From assembly GCF_022811705.1 (NCBI RefSeq), contig NZ_CP094528.1, positions 2,914,001 to 2,978,000 of the forward strand: DNA of 64,000 nucleotides, given 5' to 3'. The notes under the pieces are model-generated. The model saw only the letters and a program-made list of their open reading frames with translations, was not told where the DNA came from and ran no database searches. Origin of the DNA: Agromyces larvae. Lineage in GTDB: Bacteria; Actinomycetota; Actinomycetes; Actinomycetales; Microbacteriaceae. The translations under genes were made by a program, and so were the position numbers. Positions 15,585 to 22,625 of the stretch are shown piece after piece; positions within the stretch are counted from its first letter, which is position 1, and the number at the start of each line of letters is the position of its first letter.

Positions 15585-16598
15585 CTACCTCGCCCGGCGG
15601 TGGAGGATCGTGGAGATCGTGACGGCGATGACGAGCACACCGCCGTAGAAGATGTTCGAGATGGCGGGGCTCGCGCCGAGGAACTTCAGGCCGAGCACGC
15701 CGGTCGCGAGGAAGTAGACCGCGACGAGGGTGCCGAGCGGGTTGAAGCGCCCGGGCTGGAAGATCGCGGTGCCGAGGAACGTCGCCGCGAACATGGGCAG
15801 CAGGTAGGTCTGCGAGGTCATGGCCTCGGCGCCGCCGAAGTAGGCGGCCGAGAGCACGCCGCCGATGCCGGCGATGAGTCCGGCGAAGGTGAAGGCGCCG
15901 ACGCGGATGCGGTTCACCCGGACGCCCGCGAGCCGGCTGACCTCGCGGTTCTCGCCGACGAACCGCATGTTGCGCCCGAGCGGGGTGAACTGCAGCAGGT
16001 AGGCGAAGACGAGCATGAGCGCGACCGCGAGGTAGAACGTGATCGGCAGCCCGCCGATGCGGGTGGTCGCGACGCTGGAGAACTCGGGGGGCAGGCCGCT
16101 CACCGGCTGCAGGTTGCTCACCCAGCTGGCGATGCCGAGCAGCACGGTGCCCATGCCCAGGGTGACCACGATGGTGTTCACGCCGACTCGGACGACGAGC
16201 AGACCGTTGATGATGCCGGCGAGCGTCGACACGGCGATCGCCACGAGTGCGGCGATCCAGACGTTCCATCCGTGCGTGACGTTCAGCACGACCACGAGGA
16301 TGGCTGCGAGCCCGAAGTTCGAGGCGACGGACATGTCGACGAACTCGCCGACGATGATCGTGCAGAGCAGCGCGGCCGAGAGGAAGACCAGGTCGGATTG
16401 GCCGCCGAAGATGGAGCCCCAGGTGCCGGGGTGGAACATGTTCTGCGGGCGCAGCACCATGAACAGCCCGATGAGGAGGATCCACACGGCGATCACGGCG
16501 AAGCGTGAGGATGCCCAGCCGAACCACGAGTGGGGTTCGGCCTCCCGTGCCGCGGCGACCGCCACGGTCTCGTTGGGAATCGTCTTGGTGTCGGTCAT
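15585..16598 (-). CDS. Sugar-type ABC transporter permease (RbsC-like)
   Basis: 337 residues with about eight to ten hydrophobic helices and the family loop L-G-R-N-M-R-F-V-G-E-N-R-E-V-S-R-L-A-G-V-R-V (about residues 215-240), the site that contacts the ATPase. It is the first gene of the importer operon (permease, binding protein, ATPase, DUF3500). The ATG at 16598 has GGAGG about eleven bases upstream; an in-frame ATG at 16613 is possible. A 24-bp operator lies only 22 bases before the start. Confidence 0.9.
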   Translation of the reverse strand: MTDTKTIPNETVAVAAAREAEPHSWFGWASSRFAVIAVWILLIGLFMVLRPQNMFHPGTWGSIFGGQSDLVFLSAALLCTIIVGEFVDMSVASNFGLAAILVVVLNVTHGWNVWIAALVAIAVSTLAGIINGLLVVRVGVNTIVVTLGMGTVLLGIASWVSNLQPVSGLPPEFSSVATTRIGGLPITFYLAVALMLVFAYLLQFTPLGRNMRFVGENREVSRLAGVRVNRIRVGAFTFAGLIAGIGGVLSAAYFGGAEAMTSQTYLLPMFAATFLGTAIFQPGRFNPLGTLVAVYFLATGVLGLKFLGASPAISNIFYGGVLVIAVTISTILHRRAR

Positions 16599-16619
16599 CG
16601 CGGGTCCATCCTCCATTGG

Positions 16620-16643
16620 ATCGTGTGCGACATCATATGCGAT
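16620..16643. promoter_or_regulatory. Operator B of the predicted GntR regulon
   Basis: Begins ATCGTGTGCGAC and ends TATGCGAT, with outer ATCG/CGAT symmetry. It shares ten of the first eleven bases with sites A and C. It sits in the 64-base gap between the Rid gene and the permease start, so the importer operon can be controlled separately from the enzymes upstream. Confidence 0.7.
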
Positions 16644-16662
16644 ATCTCGCTGGATTGTTCGG

Positions 16663-17067
16663 TCATCGCCGATGCTCTCGCGCATCCGCCGCGAGCACGG
16701 CCACGACGTCGCACTGCACGAGTGCCCCGCGGTCGAGTCGGGCGGCCATCACCTGGCGTGCGGGCCGGTCGGCCGGGTCGGGGAACATGGCGACCCACTC
16801 GCGGTTGATCGCGGTGCGGTCGCGGAGCTCGGACACCCAGAAGGTCAGCTTCACGATGTCGCCGGTGCCGCCGCCGGCGGCGGCCATCAGCTCCCTGATG
16901 CGCTCGAACACGACGGCGACCTGCTCGTCGAGCCCCTCCGGGATCTCCTTCGTGCGCGGGTCGCGCGCGGTGAGCACGCCCGAGTACAGGTACGGCCCGA
17001 TCCGGGATGCCACGGGCACCGGGTTCTCGTGCGCGAACGACTCGAGGTGGATGCTGGTGCGGGTCAT
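16663..17067 (-). CDS. Rid family (YjgF/YER057c) protein, enamine/imine deaminase-like
   Basis: 134 residues. Rid proteins hydrolyse reactive enamines and imines; one branch is 2-aminomuconate deaminase. The typical G-P-Y-L-Y-S-G-V start and the later D-I-V-K-L-T-F-W-V-S-E-L-R are present. The usual catalytic Arg region reads R-P-A-R-Q-V-M-A-A-R. The start overlaps the FAH gene stop by ATGA. Its place between a ring-catabolic hydrolase and an importer suggests a nitrogen-containing intermediate. Confidence 0.85.
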   Translation of the reverse strand: MTRTSIHLESFAHENPVPVASRIGPYLYSGVLTARDPRTKEIPEGLDEQVAVVFERIRELMAAAGGGTGDIVKLTFWVSELRDRTAINREWVAMFPDPADRPARQVMAARLDRGALVQCDVVAVLAADAREHRR

Positions 17068-17924
17068 GGCAGCACCTCGTCGACGACGCGGTTCTCGATC
17101 GCGCCGAGCCCTTCGATCTCGGCGCGCACGACGTCGCCGGCCTTCAGGAACCGGCCGGTCGGCGCGCCGATGCCGGCGGGTGTACCGGTGGCGAGGAGGT
17201 CGCCCGGCATGAGCGTCATGACCGTCGACAGATACTCGATCTGCTCGTAGACGTCGTAGATCATGTCGTTCGTGCGGAAGTCCTGCCGCACCTCGCCGTT
17301 CACGGTCAGCCGCATGGCGAGATCGAGCGGGTCGTCGATCTCGTCGTCGGTCGTGAGCCACGGGCCGATGGGGCCGTGCGTGTCGAACGACTTGCCCAGC
17401 GTGAACGTGGGCGAGCGCTTCTGCAGCCAGTCGCGCACCGAGACGTCGTTCGCGACGAGGTAGCCGGCGATGAACGAGCGCGCATCGGCGGCGCGCACGT
17501 GCCGGGCGGGCCGGCCGATGACCACGCCGAGCTCGATCTCGTAGTCGAGCTGGTCGCTCACCGCGGGCTTCACGATGTCGGCGTGCGGGCCCACGATGCA
17601 GGAGACCTGCTTGTTGAACCACAGCTGGCTCGTGGGCGTCGGGATGCCGGCCTGGCGCGCCTCTTCGGCGTGCTCCTTGTAGTTCATGCCGATGCCGAGG
17701 TATTTCTGCGGCGCGTCGATCGGCGCCTCCAGCACGACCTCGGCGAGCGCGTGGCGCGGGCCGTCGGCGGCTCGGATCGCGGGCGCGAGTTCGGCCAGGT
17801 CGGGCAGGATGCTCCGCAGCGACGTGCCGACGCCCGGCACCGCCGACACGTCGACGAGGGTGTCGCCGTCGACGCGGCCGATGCGGGCGGATCCGTCGCC
17901 GACGCGGAATCGGGCGAGCCTCAT
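17064..17924 (-). CDS. Fumarylacetoacetate hydrolase family protein
   Basis: 286 residues. Family members hydrolyse, decarboxylate or hydrate 2-oxo acids formed after ring cleavage. The metal site is seen as Y-K-E-H-A-E-E (about 80), D-Y-E-I-E-L-G-V-V-I-G (E and D ligands, about 130) and later S-F-D-T-H-G-P-I-G-P-W. G-D-L-L-A-T-G-T-P-A-G-I-G is the family signature near the end. Start and stop both overlap neighbours by ATGA, so four genes (monooxygenase, NTF2-like, FAH, Rid) are tightly coupled. It could be a COHED decarboxylase or oxalocrotonate-type enzyme. Confidence 0.9.
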   Translation of the reverse strand: MRLARFRVGDGSARIGRVDGDTLVDVSAVPGVGTSLRSILPDLAELAPAIRAADGPRHALAEVVLEAPIDAPQKYLGIGMNYKEHAEEARQAGIPTPTSQLWFNKQVSCIVGPHADIVKPAVSDQLDYEIELGVVIGRPARHVRAADARSFIAGYLVANDVSVRDWLQKRSPTFTLGKSFDTHGPIGPWLTTDDEIDDPLDLAMRLTVNGEVRQDFRTNDMIYDVYEQIEYLSTVMTLMPGDLLATGTPAGIGAPTGRFLKAGDVVRAEIEGLGAIENRVVDEVLP

Positions 17925-18391
17925 CGCGCCGCCTCCTCGGTGTTCGCGCTCTGCGCGGCCGACGCGGCCTGCTCGGACGGGAGCTTGCCCCAGACCTCCT
18001 CGCCGAGCGGCGTGAGCTGGAAGTTCAGGAACCGCCAGTCGTCGCCGTCGCGGACGAGCACCTGCGTGACGACGCCGCGCTGGGTGCGGGCGGAGCCGTC
18101 GGGGTTGCGCAGTTCGTTCACGATGGGGCCGGTCGCGATGGCGAGGTCGCCGACGACCCGGATCGCGAGCTCGCCGCGCTCGATCGACAGGTACGCGCGG
18201 CGGGTGCCGACGTGTTCGAGCAGCATCCGCTTGTCGTGCACGACGCCGGGCGCGTGGATGTGCACGAGCCGGTCGTCGAAGATGCGGGCGAGGGTGTCGA
18301 GGTCGCCGTCGATGAGGGCCGCCTGTCGGGCGGCCTCGACGGCCAGGATCGCGGTGCGCTCGTCGGGGGTGGCGTCGCGGATGTCACTCAT
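17921..18391 (-). CDS. NTF2-like/SnoaL-fold protein (DUF4440-like)
   Basis: 156 residues with an NTF2-like cone fold pattern: an N-terminal helix with A-R-Q-A-A-L-I-D-G-D-L-D-T-L, then F-D-D-R-L-V-H-I-H-A-P-G-V, and a last strand V-L-V-R-D-G-D-D-W-R-F-L-N-F-Q. Such proteins act as small isomerases, cyclases or hydrolases, or as subunits. The ATG at 18391 overlaps the monooxygenase end by eight bases (ATGAGTGA). The tail after residue 130 is Ala/Ser-rich and probably disordered. The exact role is unknown. Confidence 0.75.
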   Translation of the reverse strand: MSDIRDATPDERTAILAVEAARQAALIDGDLDTLARIFDDRLVHIHAPGVVHDKRMLLEHVGTRRAYLSIERGELAIRVVGDLAIATGPIVNELRNPDGSARTQRGVVTQVLVRDGDDWRFLNFQLTPLGEEVWGKLPSEQAASAAQSANTEEAAR

Positions 18392-19691
18392 GGACGCCCC
18401 CGGCCTCGCTGCCGCCGACCCGCACCCCGTCGACCTGCCAGGTGCGGAAGCCCGTCGCCTCGCCGGCCTCGTGGCCGGGGCGCGGGGCGCCGACGAGCGC
18501 GTGGTACTTCGAGAAGATGGCGTCGGCCTCGGCCAGCGGCAGCACGGCTTCGATGTCATCGAACGGCTTGCCGTCGGTGCGCTCGGCGACGATCCGCCTG
18601 ATGACCTCGTACCCCTCGCCGCGCATGTTGTCGGCGATGCGGTTCACGATCTCGCGCCGGTCGGCGTCGTAGGCGGCGAACGCGTCGCGCGGGTCGCCGT
18701 GCTGCGTGAGGTGCTCGGCGAGGACGCGGGCGTCGAGCATCGCCTGCGTGATGCCGTTGCCGCCGCGGGGGTACATGGCGTGCGCGGCGTCGCCGAGCAG
18801 CACGACGCGGCCGTCGACCCAGCTATCGAGCGGGAAGTGGCGGATGAGCGGGAAGAGGTAGACCTCGCGCGCGTCGCGGATCAGCTGCTGCACGTCGAGG
18901 AAGGGCAGTTCGAGGGTGTCGAACGCGGGGATGATCTGTTCGGGGTCGGCGACCTGGTTCCAGTCCTCGACGGTCTCTTCGCCGTTCGTCTCGACCACCC
19001 AGTTGATGAGGTCGAGACCGGTTCCCTCGAAGTTCTCGGCGATCGGGTACACGATCATCGTCGACACCCGCGGGTCGCCGAGGTGCAGGATGGTGTGCCC
19101 GCCGCGGATGGGCTCGCGCAGCGTCGTGCCGCGCCACATCGTGATGCCCGAGAACTCGGGCTCGGCCTGCTGGGGGTGCATCTGGCGGCGGACGGCCGAC
19201 TTGATCCCGTCTGCGGCGATGACGGCGTCGTGGCGCACCTGTTCGGTGCGGCCGTCCCGGTGCTCGAGGTCGAGCGTCACGCCGTCGGCGTCCTGCGCGT
19301 AGGCGGCGACGCGCGCGCCGAGGACGACCGATTCGGCGCCGAGGCGCTCGAGCACCGTGCGGAACAGCAGCATCTGGAGGATGCCCCGGTGCACGAAGCG
19401 CTGCTCGTGCAGGTAGCCCATGTGCACGCCGCACTTCTCGGCGTAGATCTCCTGGCCGTAGTGGTTGAAGAAGATCGAGTCCTCGGCGTCGACCGAGATC
19501 GCGCGGAACTCGTCGAGCAGGCCGAGGTCGTCGAGTTCGCGGGTGCCGACCGTCTTGATGTCGACGCCGACGCCGAGCGGCTTCAGCTCGGGCACGGTCT
19601 CGTAGATCGTGGGCCGGAACCCGGCCTGGTGCAGACGCAGTGCGGTGACGAGCCCGCCGGGCCCGGCGCCGATGATGGCGATATCGGTCAT
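18384..19691 (-). CDS. FAD-dependent aromatic-ring monooxygenase (PHBH-like)
   Basis: 435 residues of the group A flavoprotein hydroxylases. The nucleotide-binding G8-A-G-P-G-G13 follows the first strand. The D-G motif (V-I-A-A-D-G-I-K-S-A-V-R) lies in the middle, and G-D-A-A-H-A-M-Y-P-R-G-G-N-G (about 300) binds the FAD ribityl chain. The last motif resembles PhzS-type enzymes that hydroxylate N-heterocycles or carboxylated rings. It would introduce a hydroxyl before ring opening. The ATG at 19691 has AGGGA upstream. It follows dienelactone hydrolase by 17 bases. Confidence 0.88.
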   Translation of the reverse strand: MTDIAIIGAGPGGLVTALRLHQAGFRPTIYETVPELKPLGVGVDIKTVGTRELDDLGLLDEFRAISVDAEDSIFFNHYGQEIYAEKCGVHMGYLHEQRFVHRGILQMLLFRTVLERLGAESVVLGARVAAYAQDADGVTLDLEHRDGRTEQVRHDAVIAADGIKSAVRRQMHPQQAEPEFSGITMWRGTTLREPIRGGHTILHLGDPRVSTMIVYPIAENFEGTGLDLINWVVETNGEETVEDWNQVADPEQIIPAFDTLELPFLDVQQLIRDAREVYLFPLIRHFPLDSWVDGRVVLLGDAAHAMYPRGGNGITQAMLDARVLAEHLTQHGDPRDAFAAYDADRREIVNRIADNMRGEGYEVIRRIVAERTDGKPFDDIEAVLPLAEADAIFSKYHALVGAPRPGHEAGEATGFRTWQVDGVRVGGSEAGGVHE

Positions 19692-19708
19692 GGATGTCCC
19701 TGCTTCTC

Positions 19709-20476
19709 TTACGCGCCGGTGGACGACGACTTCGGGGCCTCGGCGAACAGCTCGCCGAGGAAGCTGACGGTGCGGGCCCATGCTCGGGCGGCGCTGCGGG
19801 CGTCGTAGGCCGCACCCGGCATGCCGAGGGCATCGGCCTTCGGGTTGGTGAAGGCGTGCTGCGCACCGCTGTAGAGGTCGAACTCCCAGTCGATGCCCGC
19901 GTCGGTGAGCCCCGCCTTGATCGGCTGCCAGTGCCGGGGTGCGGCCATCGGGTCGGCGGCGCCGGTGCAGAGCAGCACGCTCGCCGTGCTCGTCGCGGCC
20001 GACCAGTCGCCGGCGACGAGGTCGAGGCCGCCGTGGATGCTGACGGCTCCGGCGACGTCGCCACCGGTGCGCACGTACTCGAGGGCGGATGACCCGCCGA
20101 CGCAGTATCCGACGACGGCGATGCGCGCGGCGTCGACTTCGGGCTGAGCGGCGGCGGCCAGGTGGGCGGCGCGGATGCGCGACATCCATTCGTCCCGGTC
20201 GCCGGCCATCGACCCGATCAGCCGGCCGATCTGCTCGCCCGTGGTCGGCTGGAACCGCTCGCCCCACACGTCGGCGGCGAACACCGTGTAGCCGAGGGCG
20301 GCGTAGCGCTCGGCGAGCGCGACGAGGTCGGCGGTGAGCCCGAAGGCGTCGTGGACGAGCAGGATGCCAGGGCGCGCGCCGACGGCATCCCCGGCGCGGG
20401 CACCGGCCAGGAGGCATCCGAGCATGCGGGTGTCCGCGTGCCGGTACGCGATGTCGCGGGTGATCGTGTGGGCCAT
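19709..20476 (-). CDS. Dienelactone hydrolase family protein
   Basis: 255 residues, alpha/beta hydrolase fold with a cysteine nucleophile. G-Y-C125-V-G-G is the elbow, D175 (in T-G-A-A-D-P) and H207 (in G-A-Q-H-A-F) complete the triad, and E-type loop residues are near 45. Dienelactone hydrolases open lactones formed in catechol degradation, though many family members act on other esters. It is the first gene of the minus-strand catabolic unit; the start at 20476 lacks a clear ribosome binding site. Operator C lies about 75 bases upstream. Confidence 0.85.
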   Translation of the reverse strand: MAHTITRDIAYRHADTRMLGCLLAGARAGDAVGARPGILLVHDAFGLTADLVALAERYAALGYTVFAADVWGERFQPTTGEQIGRLIGSMAGDRDEWMSRIRAAHLAAAAQPEVDAARIAVVGYCVGGSSALEYVRTGGDVAGAVSIHGGLDLVAGDWSAATSTASVLLCTGAADPMAAPRHWQPIKAGLTDAGIDWEFDLYSGAQHAFTNPKADALGMPGAAYDARSAARAWARTVSFLGELFAEAPKSSSTGA

Positions 20477-20551
20477 GCGCCGTCGTTTCTGCTGAGGTGG
20501 ATCGGGACTCCTCGAGTCGACGACGTGCGCTCGACCCTGAGGCGTGACATG

Positions 20552-20575
20552 ATCCTACATGGAATCACACACGAT
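20552..20575. promoter_or_regulatory. Operator C of the predicted GntR regulon
   Basis: On the minus strand it reads ATCGTGTGTGATT then CCATGTAGGAT. The first 13 bases are identical to operator A. It lies between the divergent dienelactone hydrolase and amidohydrolase genes and could control both. Confidence 0.7.
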
Positions 20576-20627
20576 TTAGAACGCGATTCGATTTCCCCGC
20601 GATGACGCGAGACAGGAGCACCAGACC

Positions 20628-21683
20628 ATGACGGTCGTCGACATCAACATCCACCACCTGCCCGAGGACCTCTTCAGCAACGAGGCCATCCTGCGCGGCT
20701 TCCTCGACAGCGCGCCGCGCGGCTTCGGCGAGATCGCCCGCGTCATCGAGATGGAGAGCGGCAAGCAGCAGCTCGTGCTCGAGAAGCCGAAGGGCTACCA
20801 GAACCTCAACTACGTCGACGGCGACTACTCCGCCGAGGCGAAGCTCGCCGCGATGGACGAAGCCGGCGTCGACTACGGCATCATGCGCGTGCCGGTGTGG
20901 CAGGAGTGGCTGCCGCTCGAGACCTGCAAGGCGGTCAACGACAACGCCGCCGACATCGTCGCGCGGTCGGGCGGCCGCCTGTTCTCGACCGCCTGCGTGC
21001 CGCCGTGGGGTGACAAGCAGAGCATCTACGAACTCGAGCGCTGCGTGAAGGAGCTCGGCGTCGTCGGCGTGCAGCTCGCCTGCCACTACGGGCAGCTCTA
21101 CCTCGACGACGAGGCGTTCGACCCGTACCTCAAGGTGCTGAACGACCTCGAGATCCCGGTGATCGTGCACCACACGCCGCTGCCCGTCGAGTGGAAGTCG
21201 GTCATCGACTACACGAACCTCCGCCGCGAGTACGGCCGGATCATCGACCAGGGCATCGCCGTCGGCCGCGAGCTGTTCAGCGGCATGTTCGACAAGTACC
21301 CCAACCTGCGGTTCATCCACACCATGCTCGGCGGCAACTGGTTCGCCAACACCGCGCTGCTCACCCCACACGCCTCCCCCAAGAAGGAGGCGATGCAGCG
21401 GCTCGAGTCGACCGGCGGCGAGAAGATCCAGCAGTACCTGCGCGAGAACATCTTCTTCGACCTCACCCACCCGCACTCCTGGGGCAAGACGCAGGTCGAG
21501 GCGGCGCTCGAGATCAACGGCGCCGACCACTACCTGTTCGGCTCGTCGTTCCCCGTGTTCTACAGCTGGATGGGCCAGGGCGTCGAGTTCGTGCAGAACG
21601 AGCTCGAGATCAGCGACGCCGACCGCGAACTCGTGCTCGCCGGCAACGCCAAGCGGCTGTTCGACCTGCCGATCGAGCTCTGA
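20628..21683 (+). CDS. Amidohydrolase_2 (ACMSD-like) family protein with altered metal site
   Basis: 351 residues of the TIM-barrel family that includes 2-amino-3-carboxymuconate semialdehyde decarboxylase. The strand-1 motif H-x-H is replaced by N7-I-H9. H182 (V-I-V-H-H-T-P) and H231 (F-I-H-T-M-L-G-G-N) are kept. The strand-8 Asp of G-S-D-Y-P is Ser307 (F-G-S-S-F-P). Metal binding or the reaction must therefore differ from the norm. The ATG at 20628 has AGGAG upstream. It is divergent from dienelactone hydrolase, with an operator shared with the importer operon. It may be a decarboxylase or hydrolase of the pathway, or a non-catalytic relative. Confidence 0.8.
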   Translation: MTVVDINIHHLPEDLFSNEAILRGFLDSAPRGFGEIARVIEMESGKQQLVLEKPKGYQNLNYVDGDYSAEAKLAAMDEAGVDYGIMRVPVWQEWLPLETCKAVNDNAADIVARSGGRLFSTACVPPWGDKQSIYELERCVKELGVVGVQLACHYGQLYLDDEAFDPYLKVLNDLEIPVIVHHTPLPVEWKSVIDYTNLRREYGRIIDQGIAVGRELFSGMFDKYPNLRFIHTMLGGNWFANTALLTPHASPKKEAMQRLESTGGEKIQQYLRENIFFDLTHPHSWGKTQVEAALEINGADHYLFGSSFPVFYSWMGQGVEFVQNELEISDADRELVLAGNAKRLFDLPIEL

Positions 21684-21769
21684 TCCGCGAAGGTGCGGCG
21701 CTCCCGCGTGCCTCGTACGCTGGGAGCGTCGCACCGTTCGGCGCGGCGGAGTCCACGGAGGGGACGACG

Positions 21770-22120
21770 ATGGCGCGCAACATCTTCCGCCTGAGCTTCG
21801 CGAGCATCTACCCGCTCTACGTCGAGAAGGTCGAGCGCAAGCAGCGCACCCGTGAGGAGCTCGACGAGGTCATCGAGTGGCTCACCGGCTACGACGAGGC
21901 CGGCCTCCAGCGCGTCATCGCCGACGGGGTCGACCTCGAGACCTTCTTCGAGCAGGCGCCCGCGTTCAATCCGAACGCGTCGCTCATCACGGGCGTGATC
22001 TGCGGCGTGCGGGTCGAGCAGATCGAAGACCCGCTGATGCAGAAGGTCCGCTACCTCGACAAGCTCGTCGACGAGGTCGCCCGCGGAAAGAAGATGACGT
22101 CGATCCTGCGCACCGCGTAA
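21770..22120 (+). CDS. DUF2200 domain protein
   Basis: 116 residues matching DUF2200 throughout: F-R-L-S-F-A-S-I-Y-P-L-Y-V-E-K-V-E-R-K, then I-E-W-L-T-G-Y, and G-V-I-C-G-V-R-V-E-Q-I-E-D-P-L-M-Q. Small soluble protein of unknown function. The ATG at 21770 follows GGAGGGG. It lies 86 bases after the amidohydrolase gene; this may be coincidence, since DUF2200 genes occur in many contexts. Confidence 0.88.
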   Translation: MARNIFRLSFASIYPLYVEKVERKQRTREELDEVIEWLTGYDEAGLQRVIADGVDLETFFEQAPAFNPNASLITGVICGVRVEQIEDPLMQKVRYLDKLVDEVARGKKMTSILRTA

Positions 22121-22139
22121 CACCGCCGGTGCGTGCGGC

Positions 22140-22145
22140 TAAGGT
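22140..22145 (+). promoter_or_regulatory. -10 element of leaderless ridA transcript
   Basis: TAAGGT ends six bases before the ATG at 22152; no ribosome binding site. Confidence 0.5.
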
Positions 22146-22151
22146 CGGCCT

Positions 22152-22535
22152 ATGACCCGCTCGCACATCATCGCGGTGGATGCTCCAGCCGCCGTCGGCC
22201 CGTACTCGCACGCGATGACCGCCGGAGAGGTCGTGTTCCTGTCGGGGCAGACGCCGATCGTTCCGGCGACCGGCGCCCTCGTCGAGGGCGACGTCACGGC
22301 GCAGGCTCGTCAGGTGTTCGCGAACCTCGGGGCGGTGCTCGCCGCTGCCGGTCTCGGCTTCGCCGACGCGGTGAAGGTGAACGTGTTCCTCACCGACATG
22401 GACGACTTCGCGGCGATGAACGCGGTCTACGAGACCGTCTTCCCCCAGCCGTTCCCGGCCCGCACGACGGTGGCCGTCGCGGGCCTGCCGCTCGGAGCGC
22501 GGATCGAGATCGAGCTCACCGCGCTGCGCCGCTGA
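22152..22535 (+). CDS. RidA family enamine/imine deaminase
   Basis: 127 residues, a canonical RidA. G-P-Y-S-H-A-M, F-L-S-G-Q-T-P-I and the C-terminal F-P-A-R-T-T-V-A-V-A-G-L-P-L-G-A-R-I-E-I-E include the catalytic Arg and Glu. It detoxifies 2-aminoacrylate-like intermediates from PLP enzymes. Its own -10 element immediately before the ATG implies a leaderless mRNA separate from the DUF2200 gene. It is closer to standard RidA than the Rid protein at 16663-17067. Confidence 0.92.
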   Translation: MTRSHIIAVDAPAAVGPYSHAMTAGEVVFLSGQTPIVPATGALVEGDVTAQARQVFANLGAVLAAAGLGFADAVKVNVFLTDMDDFAAMNAVYETVFPQPFPARTTVAVAGLPLGARIEIELTALRR

Positions 22536-22625
22536 CCGCCTTCCTCACTACACTCGACGGCGAACCCACCTCACCCGCGGCCGCCGCGACGGTCGTGTGT
22601 GCCACGACTCGAGAGGGGGCATCCG

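Noticed and set aside
12686..15640. A 984-codon open frame on the minus strand
   Set aside because: Only the part up to 14353 is the ABC ATPase; the rest is a frame opposite codon usage, running over the binding-protein gene whose signal peptide and lipobox are clear.
17007..19808. A 933-codon plus-strand frame
   Set aside because: It lies opposite four well-supported, mutually overlapping catabolic genes and has no motif; a GC-rich shadow frame.
20463..20470. ATCGTGTG at the start of the dienelactone hydrolase gene
   Set aside because: Only eight bases match, and they are coding (M-A-H-T-I); the conserved GA and the right half are absent.
22592..22607. tcgtgtgtgccacga upstream of corA as a fourth GntR operator
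   Set aside because: It shares only tcgtgtgtg with the three sites and has a different, tighter symmetry; corA has no link to the pathway.
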